64,000 nt of DNA from Pascua guehoae (lineage: Eukaryota > Basidiomycota > Tremellomycetes > Trichosporonales > Trichosporonaceae). The stretch spans positions 1,797,814 to 1,861,813 of the forward strand of contig BCJX01000002.1 of assembly GCA_001600415.1 (NCBI GenBank), written 5' to 3'. Position 1 is the stretch's first letter. Each line of letters begins with the position of its first letter. Below the pieces are notes generated by a model that was given only the letters and a program-made list of their open reading frames with translations, was not told the origin of the DNA and searched no databases. This document shows positions 46,271 to 58,623 of the stretch, one piece after another. The position numbers and the translations under genes are program-made.

Positions 46271-47584
46271 TGACGTACACGTCGGCGTTGCATGGCTACT
46301 TCCGTCTGAAGGTGGGTGGCATGTCGCGGCGGGGCGTCCAGGGGCGAACGGGACCGTTGTACGGTGCAGAAGCGGTCGGTCTCGGCGCGCGTCGTTGGGT
46401 TGCATGCACGTACAAAGCATTAGTATTTGGTTGCCAGGGCCTGAAATTGGACTGTAGACGCCGTTGATTGGGAAAGGTGACGAGGTTTAGATAAGTGGGC
46501 CGGCATGAGGCACGACGAATAACGCTCGCCTCCTCCCCAACCGCTCGCTCCTGTTGACAAGTTGCTCCTTTTCAACAGTGGGCCTCCATGCTCTTGCGGC
46601 ATTTCCGTGCTGACCCTGCTCCCTCCCCCGCAGCCCACCGGTTGCCCCGCCACCTAGTCCCCTATTTCGCGCGCGGGGCCATGACGATGGTTGCTAGCTG
46701 GTATCATTCCCCTCCCTTGCAGGCGGCGCATCACTTGTTCGGCGAGTGCTATTAACCTTTGTTTCCGTGGCGGTATGCATGCTCCCCGCACAATGCTTGG
46801 TCTCTGTTCTTGTGCGCTCCCCCGAGCGGGTGGCTTGGATATGCTCTCGGCCATGCCAGCATCTAACAATCGTCGTTTTCTGATTACGAGCCCCGATCAT
46901 CCACGCGCCACATGCAATCGCGCTGCAAAACACACGGAATGACGCCACAGTCGTCAATTAGAAGCAAGCGCAGACGCTGACCGGCGGCTTGATCGTGATC
47001 GGCGATCAGAAAGGCAAAAGGCCACCCCCTCCGCAAACTCGGAGGTGCGTCACGCTCCTCACCTGCAGACGGAATCCAGCCTGCGGGGGTCGTCGGTGCC
47101 TCTTGGCCCGTGACATGGCACCGTCGTCAACCCCCTCCCGAGATAATCAACGACAAGAGAGGCACCGCGAGGTTGCTCGCTGGTGCCTGGCCTGGGTGGG
47201 GCTTTCTTGATACGGCTAGTGCCCACAGTAAAGTTGGTCGGCGTCCAAACACTAGCGTCACTCCACTCTCGTACCGCGTTCTGTCACGCACCCAATTAAC
47301 TATACACCCTCTTTGGCCTCCAAAGTACTGCTACCACCAAACTATCCCTCCGTGTGGAGCCCTAATTCCCTTTGTCGAATGATGGTAATGCATGGGCTAC
47401 TGCTGAAATACTGTCCCTCAGTGGTGTCTCGGTGGTATTCTCACCAGAGCAATCGGATGCCACATGCGCCACACCGTTTTACTTTGCATCCGAGTGCACG
47501 GTGTGATGCAAGCTCGGCGTCCATCACATTGTGATCGGCTCAGCCGGGAGCAATCACATGCACTCTGGTGGCACGAGCACCATC

Positions 47585-50418
47585 CTATCCCGAGGCAGCT
47601 CGCTGCTGTTCGTCCTGGATGGCCTTGATCATCTTTCCGCCCATGACCGTTGCCTCGGCAAAGCGCGGCGCAAAGAAGTCTGGTCGTCAGCGTTATCGTT
47701 TACTTTGCAGGCCAAGGGAGGGGGAGATCGGCAGATACTAGTTGTTTGGGCCTGGGGCCTTGGACCTGGAATACCACGCTAGTGATAGATTGAATCGGAA
47801 ACCACGCTAGTGATAGATTCGGAAGGGTGTGGGAAACTAGGAGAAAGTGTACCAGGATAACGACGACGACGATTGACCAAAGCGGTATATCTATCCAACG
47901 GCCAAGCCAACGTCTCCCAGTCTCCTGGACCCAAGTCAAGTGACGTGGAGAAGGTCACGGTCGACCATCCGACGGAAGTGGCAGCACCTTCCAAGAAACT
48001 CTGATGATACGATGCACGTTCGTTGCTGACAATCCCCAACAACCACCATCTCCATGACCACCACCAGTGTCACGACGGGGGTTGCTCTGCGCATGCCACA
48101 AGCTCACACAATACTCACCCGCAACTTCCAGGAACCGGCGCTCGTAGAGGGCGAAATTGCCAAAGCTGACACACTCCCCCCATCCGCGGGCAGCGACGAC
48201 AAATTCGAGGTCGTCGGAACGGAAGACACGGTCGCTGAGGCTCGCCTGGATGGCAGCCGACAGGCGCTCGCGCGAGCGGAAGAGGTACTCTGCGACACCT
48301 GGTGTGTGAGCAGTGAGGTTTGGTCAGGGGGCATGGTTGGTGAGGAGAGGTCGTTGGCAGAGGGCAGAGTGCCCATAGCCTCGCAACTCAACCTCAGACG
48401 ACGACTTCAACCAAGTGTGCAAGAGGCAACAAAGTAGGGGCAAAGCACTCACCGATCCACAGCATAAACACTGGTGTGCCAGCGACATCGAGGTGCTCAA
48501 AGGGATGAATATCCAACGCGGCCCAGCAGTCCACCATGGCAAGGAGGGAGAGGTGCGAGTTTGGCTCAAATGGCGCGTTGGGGCCAGCGGGGTTGACGCC
48601 GAGCGAAAACTGGTTGAGAATGTCCTCGGACAGCAAGATGGGTCGGCGCCCGCCGTCTTCGTCGTGCACCGCGTCTTCGTTTTCGGCCCACCCGAAAACA
48701 GCCTCCCGCGCCGCCCACACGCGGCGGGCAAGCTCGTCGGCGTGACCGCCCAGCATGAGCTTGTACAGCTCGGTCGCCGAGCGTGCATACTGCTGGATCT
48801 GGCGCTGCGCCGCGGGATTGAGAATCGCAAGACCAGCGTACACGTGCCACTTGGCGGCGTAGATGCGCAGGGCAATATTGACCTTGACGACCTCGATGCC
48901 AGAGACCCAGCGCGCATTCTCCCAAGGGTACGATCCTTCACACTTCCATGCCATACCCATACTGCCATGGTCAGCTGATCTGCTTGAAGATAAGGAGATA
49001 AGGAGACTCGGGCAGGGAGACGAGGTCCAACTGCCGTCTCTCTGACGCCGACAAAACACTTGGTCTCTCGCGCTGCTAAGCAGGCAGTTGAAGGGACATC
49101 AACAAGAAGACAGCCCATTTCAGATTTCGGTCACCAGCTGTCGACTCCAACCACTCGTCGACCCCGAAGAAACGTCACACTCCAAGCTCATGGCGCCATT
49201 GCGAGCGCCGTCGCCGGGCTGAGCATACATTGGCCACTTGTCACGAAGCACACCTCTTTGTCGCCCATTGCAGCCACTGCAGCTAGCACCTGCAACCCAC
49301 CTCAGGAAAGCAGCGTGGGTGACGGCCTGGGTGTTGGCGGTCACCTCGTCATGTTCCTCGTACGTGAGGTAGACGTAGCGACTCTTGAAGGGCCGGAAGA
49401 CGTCCTCGATCATGCGGACCTTTTCCTTGGGGCCGCGGTGGTGGATGATGATCTGTTGTCAGCTTCGTTGACCGGGAACATAGCTGAAGCAGATGGGATG
49501 TATGACCACCGACGGCTGTTCAACACGACGTTCTCCACGTTGATTGTAGAGTCCATCGATGGTGACCCATTGCTCCAATTGATTGCACTCCCCTGTCCGT
49601 CACTACGTACCAATGGCTGTCCCTCGGTCGTGACACTTGGCCCATGCAACGAGTGAATGGAAACAATGTCCACGTCCGCAGGGAGGTACTTTTCAAACGC
49701 GTCCTTCTCGGGCGCCTTGACAGACGTCTGCCCCGCGACCGTCGCGCCGACCTTGGTGCTCGGGCCGTACTCGCGCACGACGGCACCGATCGCAGCTGCC
49801 TCGACACTGTAAATGACCAAATCAGACACGCGGGACACGGCATGTCCGTCGCGCGCGACCTCGATTCCGCTCCCGGCCAGATCGGACTCGAGGGTAGAGT
49901 ACAGCTCGGGCTTGTCGCAGACCACCACGCGGTTGCCTCCCTCGTGAAGGCGACGAGCGTACATCTTGCCCATCTGAAGTGTCAGTAATAATTCACAAAT
50001 ACCCCTGTAGTCAAGTCGCTCGCAGTCACAGGTGGGCACCAGCCATTATCCCGGCCAGGCAGAAACGAGCAGAAACGACATGATGCACAGAAGTCTGATA
50101 CGAGGTCTCATTCGCCTCCAGCCCCCATCTGTCCACCCTACTCATGTGGAATGGACCAGCGTTCAGGTTATGAGCACCCCACACTCGTGAAGGACGGCAA
50201 AGTCGAATGGAAGTGACGGACAGTCCAGAAAGCTCTGCCATGTCACGACCAAATCCAACCAACGTTGCGCATCGCACACACTGAGCTCCACGGCAAGCAA
50301 CAGCCCCCAACCCGCCCTCGGCACTCACATCACCCATGCCAATAATGCCAATGACGGGCGAGACCTGCGCCGCCGCCGCAGGAGCAGTCGTCGCTGTGGT
50401 CGCTGCACTGGTAGTCAT
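47585..50418 (-). CDS. TYR1: TYR1, prephenate dehydrogenase
   Basis: NADP-dependent oxidative decarboxylation of prephenate to 4-hydroxyphenylpyruvate in tyrosine synthesis. Six exons (50418-50329, 49973-49611, 49452-49301, 48961-48453, 48298-48119, 47679-47585) give 462 residues against 452 in yeast. Rossmann start: PVIGIIGMGDMGKMYARRL. Other strong matches are GQTSVKAPEKDAFEKYLPAD, SIHSLHGPSVTTEGQPL, YVYLTYEEHDEVTANTQAVT (then HAAFLSMG), EVVKVNIALRIYAAKWHVYA, GLAILNPAA and PNSHLSLLAMVDCWAALDIH. All five junctions keep phase; introns range from 154 to 439 nt, longer than elsewhere. The final exon gives FFAPRFAEATVMGGKMIKAI. Start: first ATG giving the dinucleotide-binding motif about 17 residues in. 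Confidence 0.93.
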
Positions 50419-52045
50419 GGTGCGCCAGTGGATCGGGAAACGAGTCGTTGTCGGAACAGGAGCGGCGCGGAATGATACTGCAGTCAGAGTGCGAGCGCCG
50501 AGCCCAAAGACGCGCATGCAGGTAGGGTGGGTGGGTAGGTGGTGGTTGTGGAAATCGACTTGGACAATAATCGGCAACGCCAAGTTCCGACTTTCACAAC
50601 AGCCTCCCTGAAGAGCCGAAGAGGCGGAGTGGAGGTGGGGTTACGTAACATTACGAGGTTGACTCCAACCTCCGCAACTTCTCCGATGTAGCTTTTGGCG
50701 GCCTGTCCTGGACAGATCATGAGCAGTGCAGCAAGATAGTAGGATGGATACGAAAGGAGATGGTGATATATTGTACAGCATAGCAGCAGCATAAAAAGAC
50801 AAAAACATATGGCGTAACCCGGTATCGGCCGGGTCGGCACGTGAACTTGCCCGATGGAATAGGAATAGTGATGAAAGTTTGGCTACGGGGCTCGAACGCG
50901 CGACGCTCTAGGAGGTCCGTTTTGGATATAGATTTGAAGCCACCCGCCTCCTACCCTAACGGTTCCTGTCTTGATAGAATGGATGCCGGTAGACTATGAC
51001 CCGGCGACATTCTGCCCCCGTGCATGCTCAAGGTCTTCTCCACCAAAGGGCTCACGTGGCAATTACATAACTGAAATCACACAGGTACGGATGAGCATAA
51101 TGAATGCATCCCTACCGATCCCATGACATGTTGCGGTTATCGGAGTCCCATTGTTGATATGCACTTGATTGTGGGTGATGAGCTGCTTCCAAACTGATGC
51201 TGGCGGAGCGAGGACATGCCAAGGAGGCGGACGAGAGCCGCTGTGAGCAATACTGACAATAACAAGCGTAAATCAAAGGCGAAGACCGAGCATGTATCGT
51301 ATGGTTAGATATGAGGAACGATGGGCTACGAGTATACGAGGTCTTCCAAGGGAGCTAGGTGTCAACAGCGGACGGAATTACATAGGGTACAGTGCATTGT
51401 CAAGGGTTGCACAGCAGCAGAGGAGATGGTACCGTGGACACTGGGGAGACGACGCAGCACTTCTGCAGCGATCAGGCGACGCCTCAGCCGATTGCACAAA
51501 CTTCAGAGCCAGCCCGAACTACCGTAGCACTTGTTCTCACACTGTTAGAGTCTGTGCAACTTGTCCAGTGACCCAAACGGCGGACAAAGTCATGAAGTAC
51601 CGACCTGTGGTACTCTGCGGTGATTAATGCAGTATCAGCTTGCTCAGCATGGTGATTCGGCTGGGCAGAGCATGGTGATTCGGTTTGACCTTATCGCCGA
51701 TAAGCCTTTTACTGACTTGCTGATAAACCAGAAGAGCACCGTCTGCATAAGTGAGTGTTGTTGTGCGGGAAATGCGAAAGGCTGGCAAAATCACACCCCA
51801 CACGAGCCGCAGGTCACACCCTCTGTCAACAACAACAAACGCAACACTCCACACATTTGGAAAATTCGATGCAGAAAAAGGCTATGTCCCATCCCGTTCT
51901 CGAGGCATGCCCCTCCTCCACCGCACCACACTCGTACACGTCCACCGCACTCCAATTCCGGGGCACACTGTGCGCGGACGCATACGCCCGCGTGGCAGTG
52001 CCCGCCGGACCAAGCGCCCACCACGCGATAACCGTCTTGTGGAGA
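50419..52045. promoter_or_regulatory. 1.6-kb interval upstream of TYR1, downstream of RPS5
   Basis: Contains the TYR1 promoter. A B-box-like GTTCGAG on the minus strand near 50895 was examined as a tRNA and rejected. Otherwise nothing is supported. Confidence 0.5.
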
Positions 52046-53184
52046 TTAACGGTTCGACTTGGCGACACGCTCGAGCTCGTCCTTCTTCTTGATGGCGTAC
52101 GAGTTGGACGAGCCCTTGGCAGCGTTGACGAGCTCGTCGGCAAGGCACTCCGAGACGGACTTGGAGTTGTGGAAGGCCGACTCGCGGGTGCCAATGGTGA
52201 GGAGCGAGATAGCCTGGTTGACACGGCGGAGAGGCGAGACGTCGACGGCCTGGCGACGGACAGTGCCCTGCGAGCCAATGCGGGTCGAGTCTTCCCGGGG
52301 GCCGGTGTTGACAATGGCGTCAACGAGGACCTGGACGGGGTTCTGCTCGGTAACGAGGTGGATGATCTCGAACGCGTGCTGAACAATGCGGACGGCCATG
52401 ATCTTCTTGCCGTTGTTGCGGCCGTTCATCATGAGCCTGCACTGTTAGCAAGCTGGCGAGTGGTGGTCTCCGGAAGACGAGAGAGGGCCGCGTGTTCTCT
52501 GATTCTGGATGGCGACTGAACGCAGAACCGGCTCTCCCATCCCCATATACACTCCGACTTACGCGTTAACGAGACGCTCGACAATGGGCATGCGGCCCTT
52601 GGCGAACTGCTTCTTGGCGTAACGGCCAGCAGTGTGGGCTGCAGTGTGAGCGCGCGAACACTTCCAGTTATGTTGCTCGAGTCCACTCACGGACGTAGAC
52701 CGCATGGTTGACATTGATGTAGTCGGTCAGGGAGATGTCCTTGACCTCAATGCTGAGCGAGTCAGTAACTCTGTCGCATCCATCTCGCGCAGATACGACG
52801 GCACACCACTGCGGAACAGGCATTCTGGGCTCGGCTTTGGGCAGGACACTTCGACAACTCTGGCGGTTCCACAACATTCGAACCGAGCTCGAGGATGTTT
52901 GCTCCTCTCTCAACGAGCAGCACATCTCGGGCTCTCCTCGCCCATCCCGTCTCTCCAATGCTCTCCCCTTGCTCTTCTCGTCCGTCCTCTTTCGCCACCA
53001 TCTTCCTCGATCCTGCCCAATGCCCCGCCCGTTGCCCGTTCGTTCCGCGTGTGTCGTTTTGGCGTGCCGTGTGACCCGTTTTCGCGCTGTTTTCGTCGAC
53101 TCACTCCTGGGAGTCCCACTTGCCGAAGAGCTTGACGACGCCCTCGTTGGCGACCTTCTGAACGTCCGATGGGAGCGCGGCCAT
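52046..53184 (-). CDS. RPS5: Ribosomal protein uS7 (RPS5)
   Basis: Small-subunit head protein contacting mRNA at the exit channel. Exons 53184-53105, 52752-52691, 52638-52563 and 52436-52046 encode 202 residues, all in phase. Matches: [95 protein letters not shown] and the invariant C-terminus [22 protein letters not shown]. Intron 1 is 352 nt; introns 2 and 3 are 52 and 126 nt. Confidence 0.95.
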
Positions 53185-54374
53185 TTTGATGATGTTGAAG
53201 GATGGTGTATCGTCCTAGCCTCGCGTTCAACAAGGAGAGCGAGCCAGACCCAGCCCCAGCAGTCGCCCGTCGCCCTCCTCTCCCGACGCAAACGACGGAA
53301 CCAATTCTGCCCAAAACCGAACCCTTGAGAAAGGGGGAATGGTTCCGTCATCCGTCGGTGTTTAAGATTCCCAAGGTCTAAACTCCGATAGAGACGAATT
53401 TTGGCCAACCATGTGGAGGTTGAACCTCAAACGGAATCAATTATGACGCCAGTGCCAGTGCTCGATCGTGATCGACCAACGTCATGTGGAGCACTTTCGG
53501 AGCACCAGAATAGGCGTCTTCCATCCTTGGATCACGGGCGGGGCAGGCGTGGGCCGGTTAGGGCAAGTGCGCTCAGTGAGCTCAGTGCGGCAAGTGCCAT
53601 GTGGCAAGTGGCAGGCATGCACGCATATGGCACACATGGCCTGTATTGCAGGTGACAGGCCTGTCATCCATTGCCCAGTTGAAGTTCAAGAACACATTAC
53701 CAACAATGCGAGCAGTTTCATCATTGTCATGGCGGCGACTCTAAGTTGTACAAACTGAGACGATGCAACAAGCCCTTCCGGTAGTCACTGTTAATGTAGG
53801 CGCCCGTGACCGTAGTCGAACTGTATCGTATCCCCTGGGGAGTGCACAAGTTCAAGCGTTCACTGATGGCCAAGACAAGTTGCTTACGAAGTCATGCAGA
53901 CAGGATCTTAAAGTCGACAAACTTTGTGGTCTCCATGGCCGCCATAGACGCCAGCCCATGCACTGAGTCGCTCCGGCCTCGGAATGACCAGTCTCAGACA
54001 GCGAGGTCAAGGAGCAACTGGTATTGCGAGCTCACACATGGGAACTCCTCTTCCGTTTTTGTCGGCAATGGTCGAACCCAAGTAATGCACTTGAGCAGTT
54101 AACGAGCAAGGTATATCGTCAGACTCGTATCAATAGGTCATCAGTAGACCAACCCCGACATGGAGAAGACACGACGCAACAGCTCACAACAAGCCAAACC
54201 CAGGACGCATGAGTTGTACAGATTCATATTACACACGCCGCATACCCCATACGCGACGCTATGCCGTGCTCCCGTGCTGTCATACTGCCGTTGCAGTTGT
54301 CTAATTGCCTTCAGCCCACGTGGCCCGTGACCTTCGAAGGTGGTCGGTCGGGTATTATCACTGATGTATTCGCC
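53185..54374. promoter_or_regulatory. Upstream region of RPS5
   Basis: 1.2 kb up to the 3' end of the next minus-strand gene. AGTGCGCTCAGTGAGCTCAGTG-type short repeats occur near 53565-53610. No gene was recognised. Confidence 0.5.
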
Positions 54375-55163
54375 TTACGCCTGGCCGCGGACCTGGAAGA
54401 AGCGCTTCCACCAAGAGCGTCCAATTCCCTGGGCCGAACGGTGCACGCCGTCGCGCATGCGCGTGTAGTAGTGGGGGTCGTGGCGGGGGTGTAGGATGGT
54501 CGAGGACAATGGGAACTGTTGGGTGAACGCACAGAGAGCGGGTCGCGAAACGTAGAGTGTGATGCAATAGGCAATGTCGGTGCGGGGGTGTTGAATAGCA
54601 CGGGCGAGGCGCGCAGAGAGACCGAAGTAGACGAGGAAGAGGAGGCCCGCCGTGTAGTGGATGATTGAAGCAGTCGAGGTCGAGGGCCAAGACAGGGCAG
54701 AAGGTCAGGGTAGAAGGTTGAGAAGAACAACAGCCCGAGGTACGAGGGAGCAGCGTGTGGAGAATAGACGCCAAAGATTCAGTGGTCGAGAGATCAGTAC
54801 AATCGACGATATCATAACACCAATGACGAGCAGCAGTCGTAAACACATCGCAAAAGGAGGACGAAGCAAGCGTCAGTATGAGAGCACAATTTCACCGCCG
54901 CTCCTTCAACGCACCTCCTTGAGAGCACTCGCATCCTTTATGCTCTCGACGCTTCGCAGCGCACCCTCGATTCGCGCCTGCTGCTCCGAGGTAAGAGCCG
55001 CCGCAGCCTGGTCGAGCGCGGCTGGCGCGGCTTTGGTGTCGACACCAAACGAGCGGCCGACGATAGCGCTCAGCGCGTCGGAAAGCTGCGGGGCACCATC
55101 TGTGCGGAACGGCGTGGGTGGGAGAGCACGAATGGTCGTGACGAGGCGGGTGAGGACGGACAT
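54375..55163 (-). CDS. Small conserved-looking protein, possibly mitochondrial
   Basis: Two exons, 55163-54915 and 54515-54375, joined in phase 0 across a 399-nt intron, give 129 residues. It starts MSVLTRLVTTIRALPPTPFR, a basic amphipathic N-terminus that would suit a mitochondrial presequence. Next come helices rich in Ala (LDQAAAALTSEQQARIEGAL, RSVESIKDASALKEFPLS), and then TILHPRHDPHYYTRMRDGV and a Trp/Arg C-terminus (SWWKRFFQVRGQA). The exon junction was chosen because it produces a continuous ALKE-FPLSSTILHPRHDP segment. The intron itself contains a longer open frame that lacks an acceptor and an ATG. No family is confidently recognised. It diverges from the LSH-type helicase. Confidence 0.55.
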
Positions 55164-55562
55164 TGGAGAATGAGGAGAGCAGGTCAAAGTTGAGGAGTGG
55201 ATGATGATTGAGAATTCGAGGAGATGGTATTGGGTCGCTCGGCAGCCATGACGAAGGCCACATCCGACGACTGAAATTTCCACGTGGTGCGGAGATTATC
55301 AGCAGTCCGCTCTCTCTTCCCGCCCCACGTCATTAACTCTAAAAACGCGTCAGCTATTGATAACGCATTAGACTGGGGGCTTTAGGCTTTGTTGGGTTTG
55401 CAACATGGTGATTGTTTGCAACAACAAGTCGCGTCTTGAGAAGCGCGTCGGTCGACTCTCCCAGACCCAACATTGATTGCTCTCAAACTCTCATTACGAC
55501 TCGCATTCCTTTGTCTCTTGCCCCCTCTCCCCTATACCCCAGTATCCCCACCTCGCCGTGCC
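55164..55562. promoter_or_regulatory. Divergent promoter small protein / LSH-type helicase
   Basis: 399 bp; C/T-rich immediately upstream of the helicase start. Confidence 0.55.
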
Positions 55563-58500
55563 ATGGCTACCCCGTCCATCTCCCAACTCCCCTCACTCGC
55601 TGCCTCGTCGGCCGCTGGCACGTCCGCCTCCACCTCGATGCCGCCATCGCCACGCTCCGACGCGAATGGTGCGGACGCCCCCGCGACGCCAAATGGAAAT
55701 GCGGACGCGCCCCCGGAGGGCGAGGGCGTTGCAGCGACAGACATGCCTGAGGTGGTATCTGCCGAGGTGAGAATACACCCGAACCTGTCTGTGACGCCCT
55801 GCTAACAAAGGTCCTCTGCGTCCACTACACTTTCCCACTCCAACGTGATCACGTCTGCCTCTTACAACAACACCGCTCACCACGTCTCCCCTATCGCCAC
55901 TCCTACCCCGCGACCATGAAACACGCGAAACCAATTACCCCCGAACAGGCTGAAGCGCGAGCTTCTCGTCTACGTTTCTTGCTGGACAAGTCGACCATCT
56001 ACGCCAAGATCATCGGCGACCGTATGGAGCGGCAGCAGGTCGAGAAGGCAGCCGCGGAGAAACGTGCTGCGACACGAAAGGCGAACAAGGAAAAGCGCGA
56101 CGGCGAGGCTTCCAGCGGCCGTGCTGGTATGCGTGACCACAAAGGCGACGCGGCCAACGCTTCATCAGTCAAGAGGCGGCAGTCGACGCGCGGTACACGC
56201 GAGTCGAAGCGTACCAAGCTCGACACGGGCGCCAAGCCTGTACCCGAGACGAAGGCAGACCCCGAAGGCGAGCCAGAAGACGACGCTGGTGGCGACAAAG
56301 ACGCGGCCGGCGATTCGAAGCAGTTCTCATTTGTCCAGCCCGACCTTGTCACGGGTGCCAAGCTTCGGGACTACCAGCTAGCAGGTGTGCAGTGGATGAT
56401 CTCGTTGTACGAAAACGGCCTCAACGGCATTCTAGCTGACGAGATGGGTCTCGGAAAGGTAAGCTGCAGCCGCGGGGCGTACACCTGACACTGCAGACTC
56501 TCCAGACCATCTCCTTCCTCGCCCATCTCCGCTCCAAGGGAACATGGGGGCCATTCCTCATCGTTTGCCCCCTTTCGGTCCTGTACAACTGGGTGACCGA
56601 GTTTGAGAAGTTTGCTCCGTCCATTCCCGTCATCATGTACCACGGCACTCCCGAGCACCGTGCTGAACTCCGTGCAACTCGCCTGCAAGCGCCAGCCAAC
56701 TCGGGCGTGGGCAACATCCGCAAGGGTCGTAGTTCGATTGGATACCACATCACAAAGGGCACCAACACGACAGCTACGTTCCCCATTGTGGTCACGACGT
56801 ACGAAATCTGCATGCGTGACCAGAAGTTCCTCAGCGGGTACCAGTGGAAATACATTGTTGTGGACGAGGGTCATCGCTTGAAGAATCTCGACTGCAAGCT
56901 CATTCGAGAGCTCAAGACGTACAAGAGCGCAAACCGCTTGATTCTCACTGGCACGCCGCTTCACAACAATCTCGCCGAACTGTGGTCCCTGCTCAACTTC
57001 ATCCTCCCCGATATTTTCGACGATCTTGACTCGTTCCAACAATGGTTCAACTTTGATGACATGCACTCTGGCGCCGAGACCGACGGGTTGCTGAACAAGT
57101 CGTCTATTGTACAATCACTACACGCCATCCTGAAGCCTTTCCTGCTTCGGCGCCTCAAGGTCGACGTCGAAAAAGACCTGCCGCCCAAGAAGGAGTACCT
57201 GCTGTACGCGCCGCTCACGCAACCACAAAAGGACATTTACCAGGCCATCGTCAACCGTGACATTCGACAGTACCTCATCAACGTCAAGTCGGGTCGTGCC
57301 GAGCCAGACGCTGAGCTCGTTGACGCGCTGTTGGAGGAAGCGGAAGAGAAGGAGGCGGATCTGGGACGTGGCAAACGTAACAAAGACCGCGTCAACTACA
57401 AGATCGAGGAGAGCACATCAAAGTACCTCCGCGATCTTGAGAAGAAGAACAAGACACTTGACATTCCCACCAAGACACCCCAGGCCATCGGACGCGATTG
57501 GCAGATTCGCCAAGCTAGTGAGTTTAGCTGCGCACAGCACGAGACTGACACTTCAGCCAAATCAGTTAACAACATGCGCCTCCAAAACCTCGTCATGCAG
57601 CTGCGCAAGGTGTCATCTCATCCGTTCCTGTTTGATTGGCCATTGGACAATGAAACGGGCTTGGAAGTCGTCAATGACGATCTTGTCAACGCGAGCGGGA
57701 AGATGCTCCTGCTCAACCGCCTGCTGGGTGCGCTCTTCCCCAAGGGCCACAAGGTGCTGCTCTTCTCACAGTTCACCACGATGCTGGATGTCATTGTCAG
57801 TTGCTTTGGATCGCATTTGAAGCAACAACTGACTCTGCAGGAAGAATGGGCAACCCAGTTCAAGGGCTGGAAAGTATGTCGTATCGATGGGGGTACCTCC
57901 CAGGACAGCCGTCGCCAGCAGATGGAGGAATTCAATACGGGTGGTGACGGCCCGGACGCGTGCAAGCTCTTCCTCCTCAGCACGCGTGCAGGTGGCCTCG
58001 GCATCAATCTCGTGGCGGCGGACACAGTCATCTTCTTCGACCAGGACTGGAACCCACAGATGGATCTCCAAGCGCAGGACCGAGCACACCGTATCGGCCA
58101 GACCAAGCCTGTTCTGGTCTTCCGTCTTGTCTCTGCTCGTACGTTTAGATGACCACCTTGCCACAGCTGCTAACTTGCAGACACGATCGAAACGAGGATC
58201 CTCCAAAAGGCGTCCAACAAGCGCAAACTCGAGGCTCTCGTCATCCAGCAGGGCAAGTTTGGCAAAGTGGTGGACGAGAACGGCCGTGTTCTTCTCGGCC
58301 GCACCACAGGACGGCAACCGACCACTGCAGAAATGGCACGCGCACTGCTCGACCTCGACGGTGAAGAGATCAATGTTGCCACGGCGGACGACGCGATTAT
58401 CTCGGATGCCGACCTGAAAATGCTGCTTGACCGTTCGCCAGCAGCGTTTGCGCGCGAAAAGGGTTGGGCTGCGGGTCTCGGCAAGGTTGGCGCTGCTGGC

Positions 58501-58623
58501 CGCCAGGCTCAGCTCGCAAAGGGCGAGATGACCGCGTTCGAGGTCTTTGTGCCTGCCAAGGACGAAGCTGCCGATGGTCTGGCGCACATGTTTGAGGGCG
58601 ACGGCGAAGCGGACGAAGCTTGA
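55563..58623 (+). CDS. IRC5: SNF2-family chromatin remodeller, LSH/HELLS/DDM1 (IRC5) type
   Basis: ATP-dependent nucleosome remodeller; relatives maintain DNA methylation (DDM1, LSH) or cohesin loading (Irc5). Exons 55563-55766, 55811-56458, 56497-57517, 57557-57795, 57841-58138 and 58181-58623 give about 950 residues. Motif [20 protein letters not shown]; motif [12 protein letters not shown]; motif [14 protein letters not shown]; motifs [23 protein letters not shown] and [31 protein letters not shown] and the ATRLQ-rich insert between I and Ia fit the LSH group rather than ISWI or Swr1. The 5' end is uncertain: exon 2 may instead begin at 55949, or translation at MKHAKP (55916). No chromo- or bromodomain is seen, as usual for this group. 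Confidence 0.88.

Larger units (their letters stand above)
43263..47584. other. 4.3-kb gene-free region between WOPR gene and TYR1 (convergent)
   Basis: Both neighbours end towards this interval. It has a C run (43713-43729) followed by ACAC repeats, a G-rich GGGGGCA array (about 45520-45556) and a short CCAGTGACGG-type array (about 46232-46270). No open frame resembles a gene. Confidence 0.5.

Noticed and set aside
50876..50965. tRNA-like signal on the minus strand (GCGTTCGAGCC B box, TAGGGTAGGAGG A-box-like)
   Set aside because: The T-stem has a C-C mismatch, no 5' acceptor strand pairs with the 3' end, and U33 is missing from any anticodon loop. At most a decayed tRNA.
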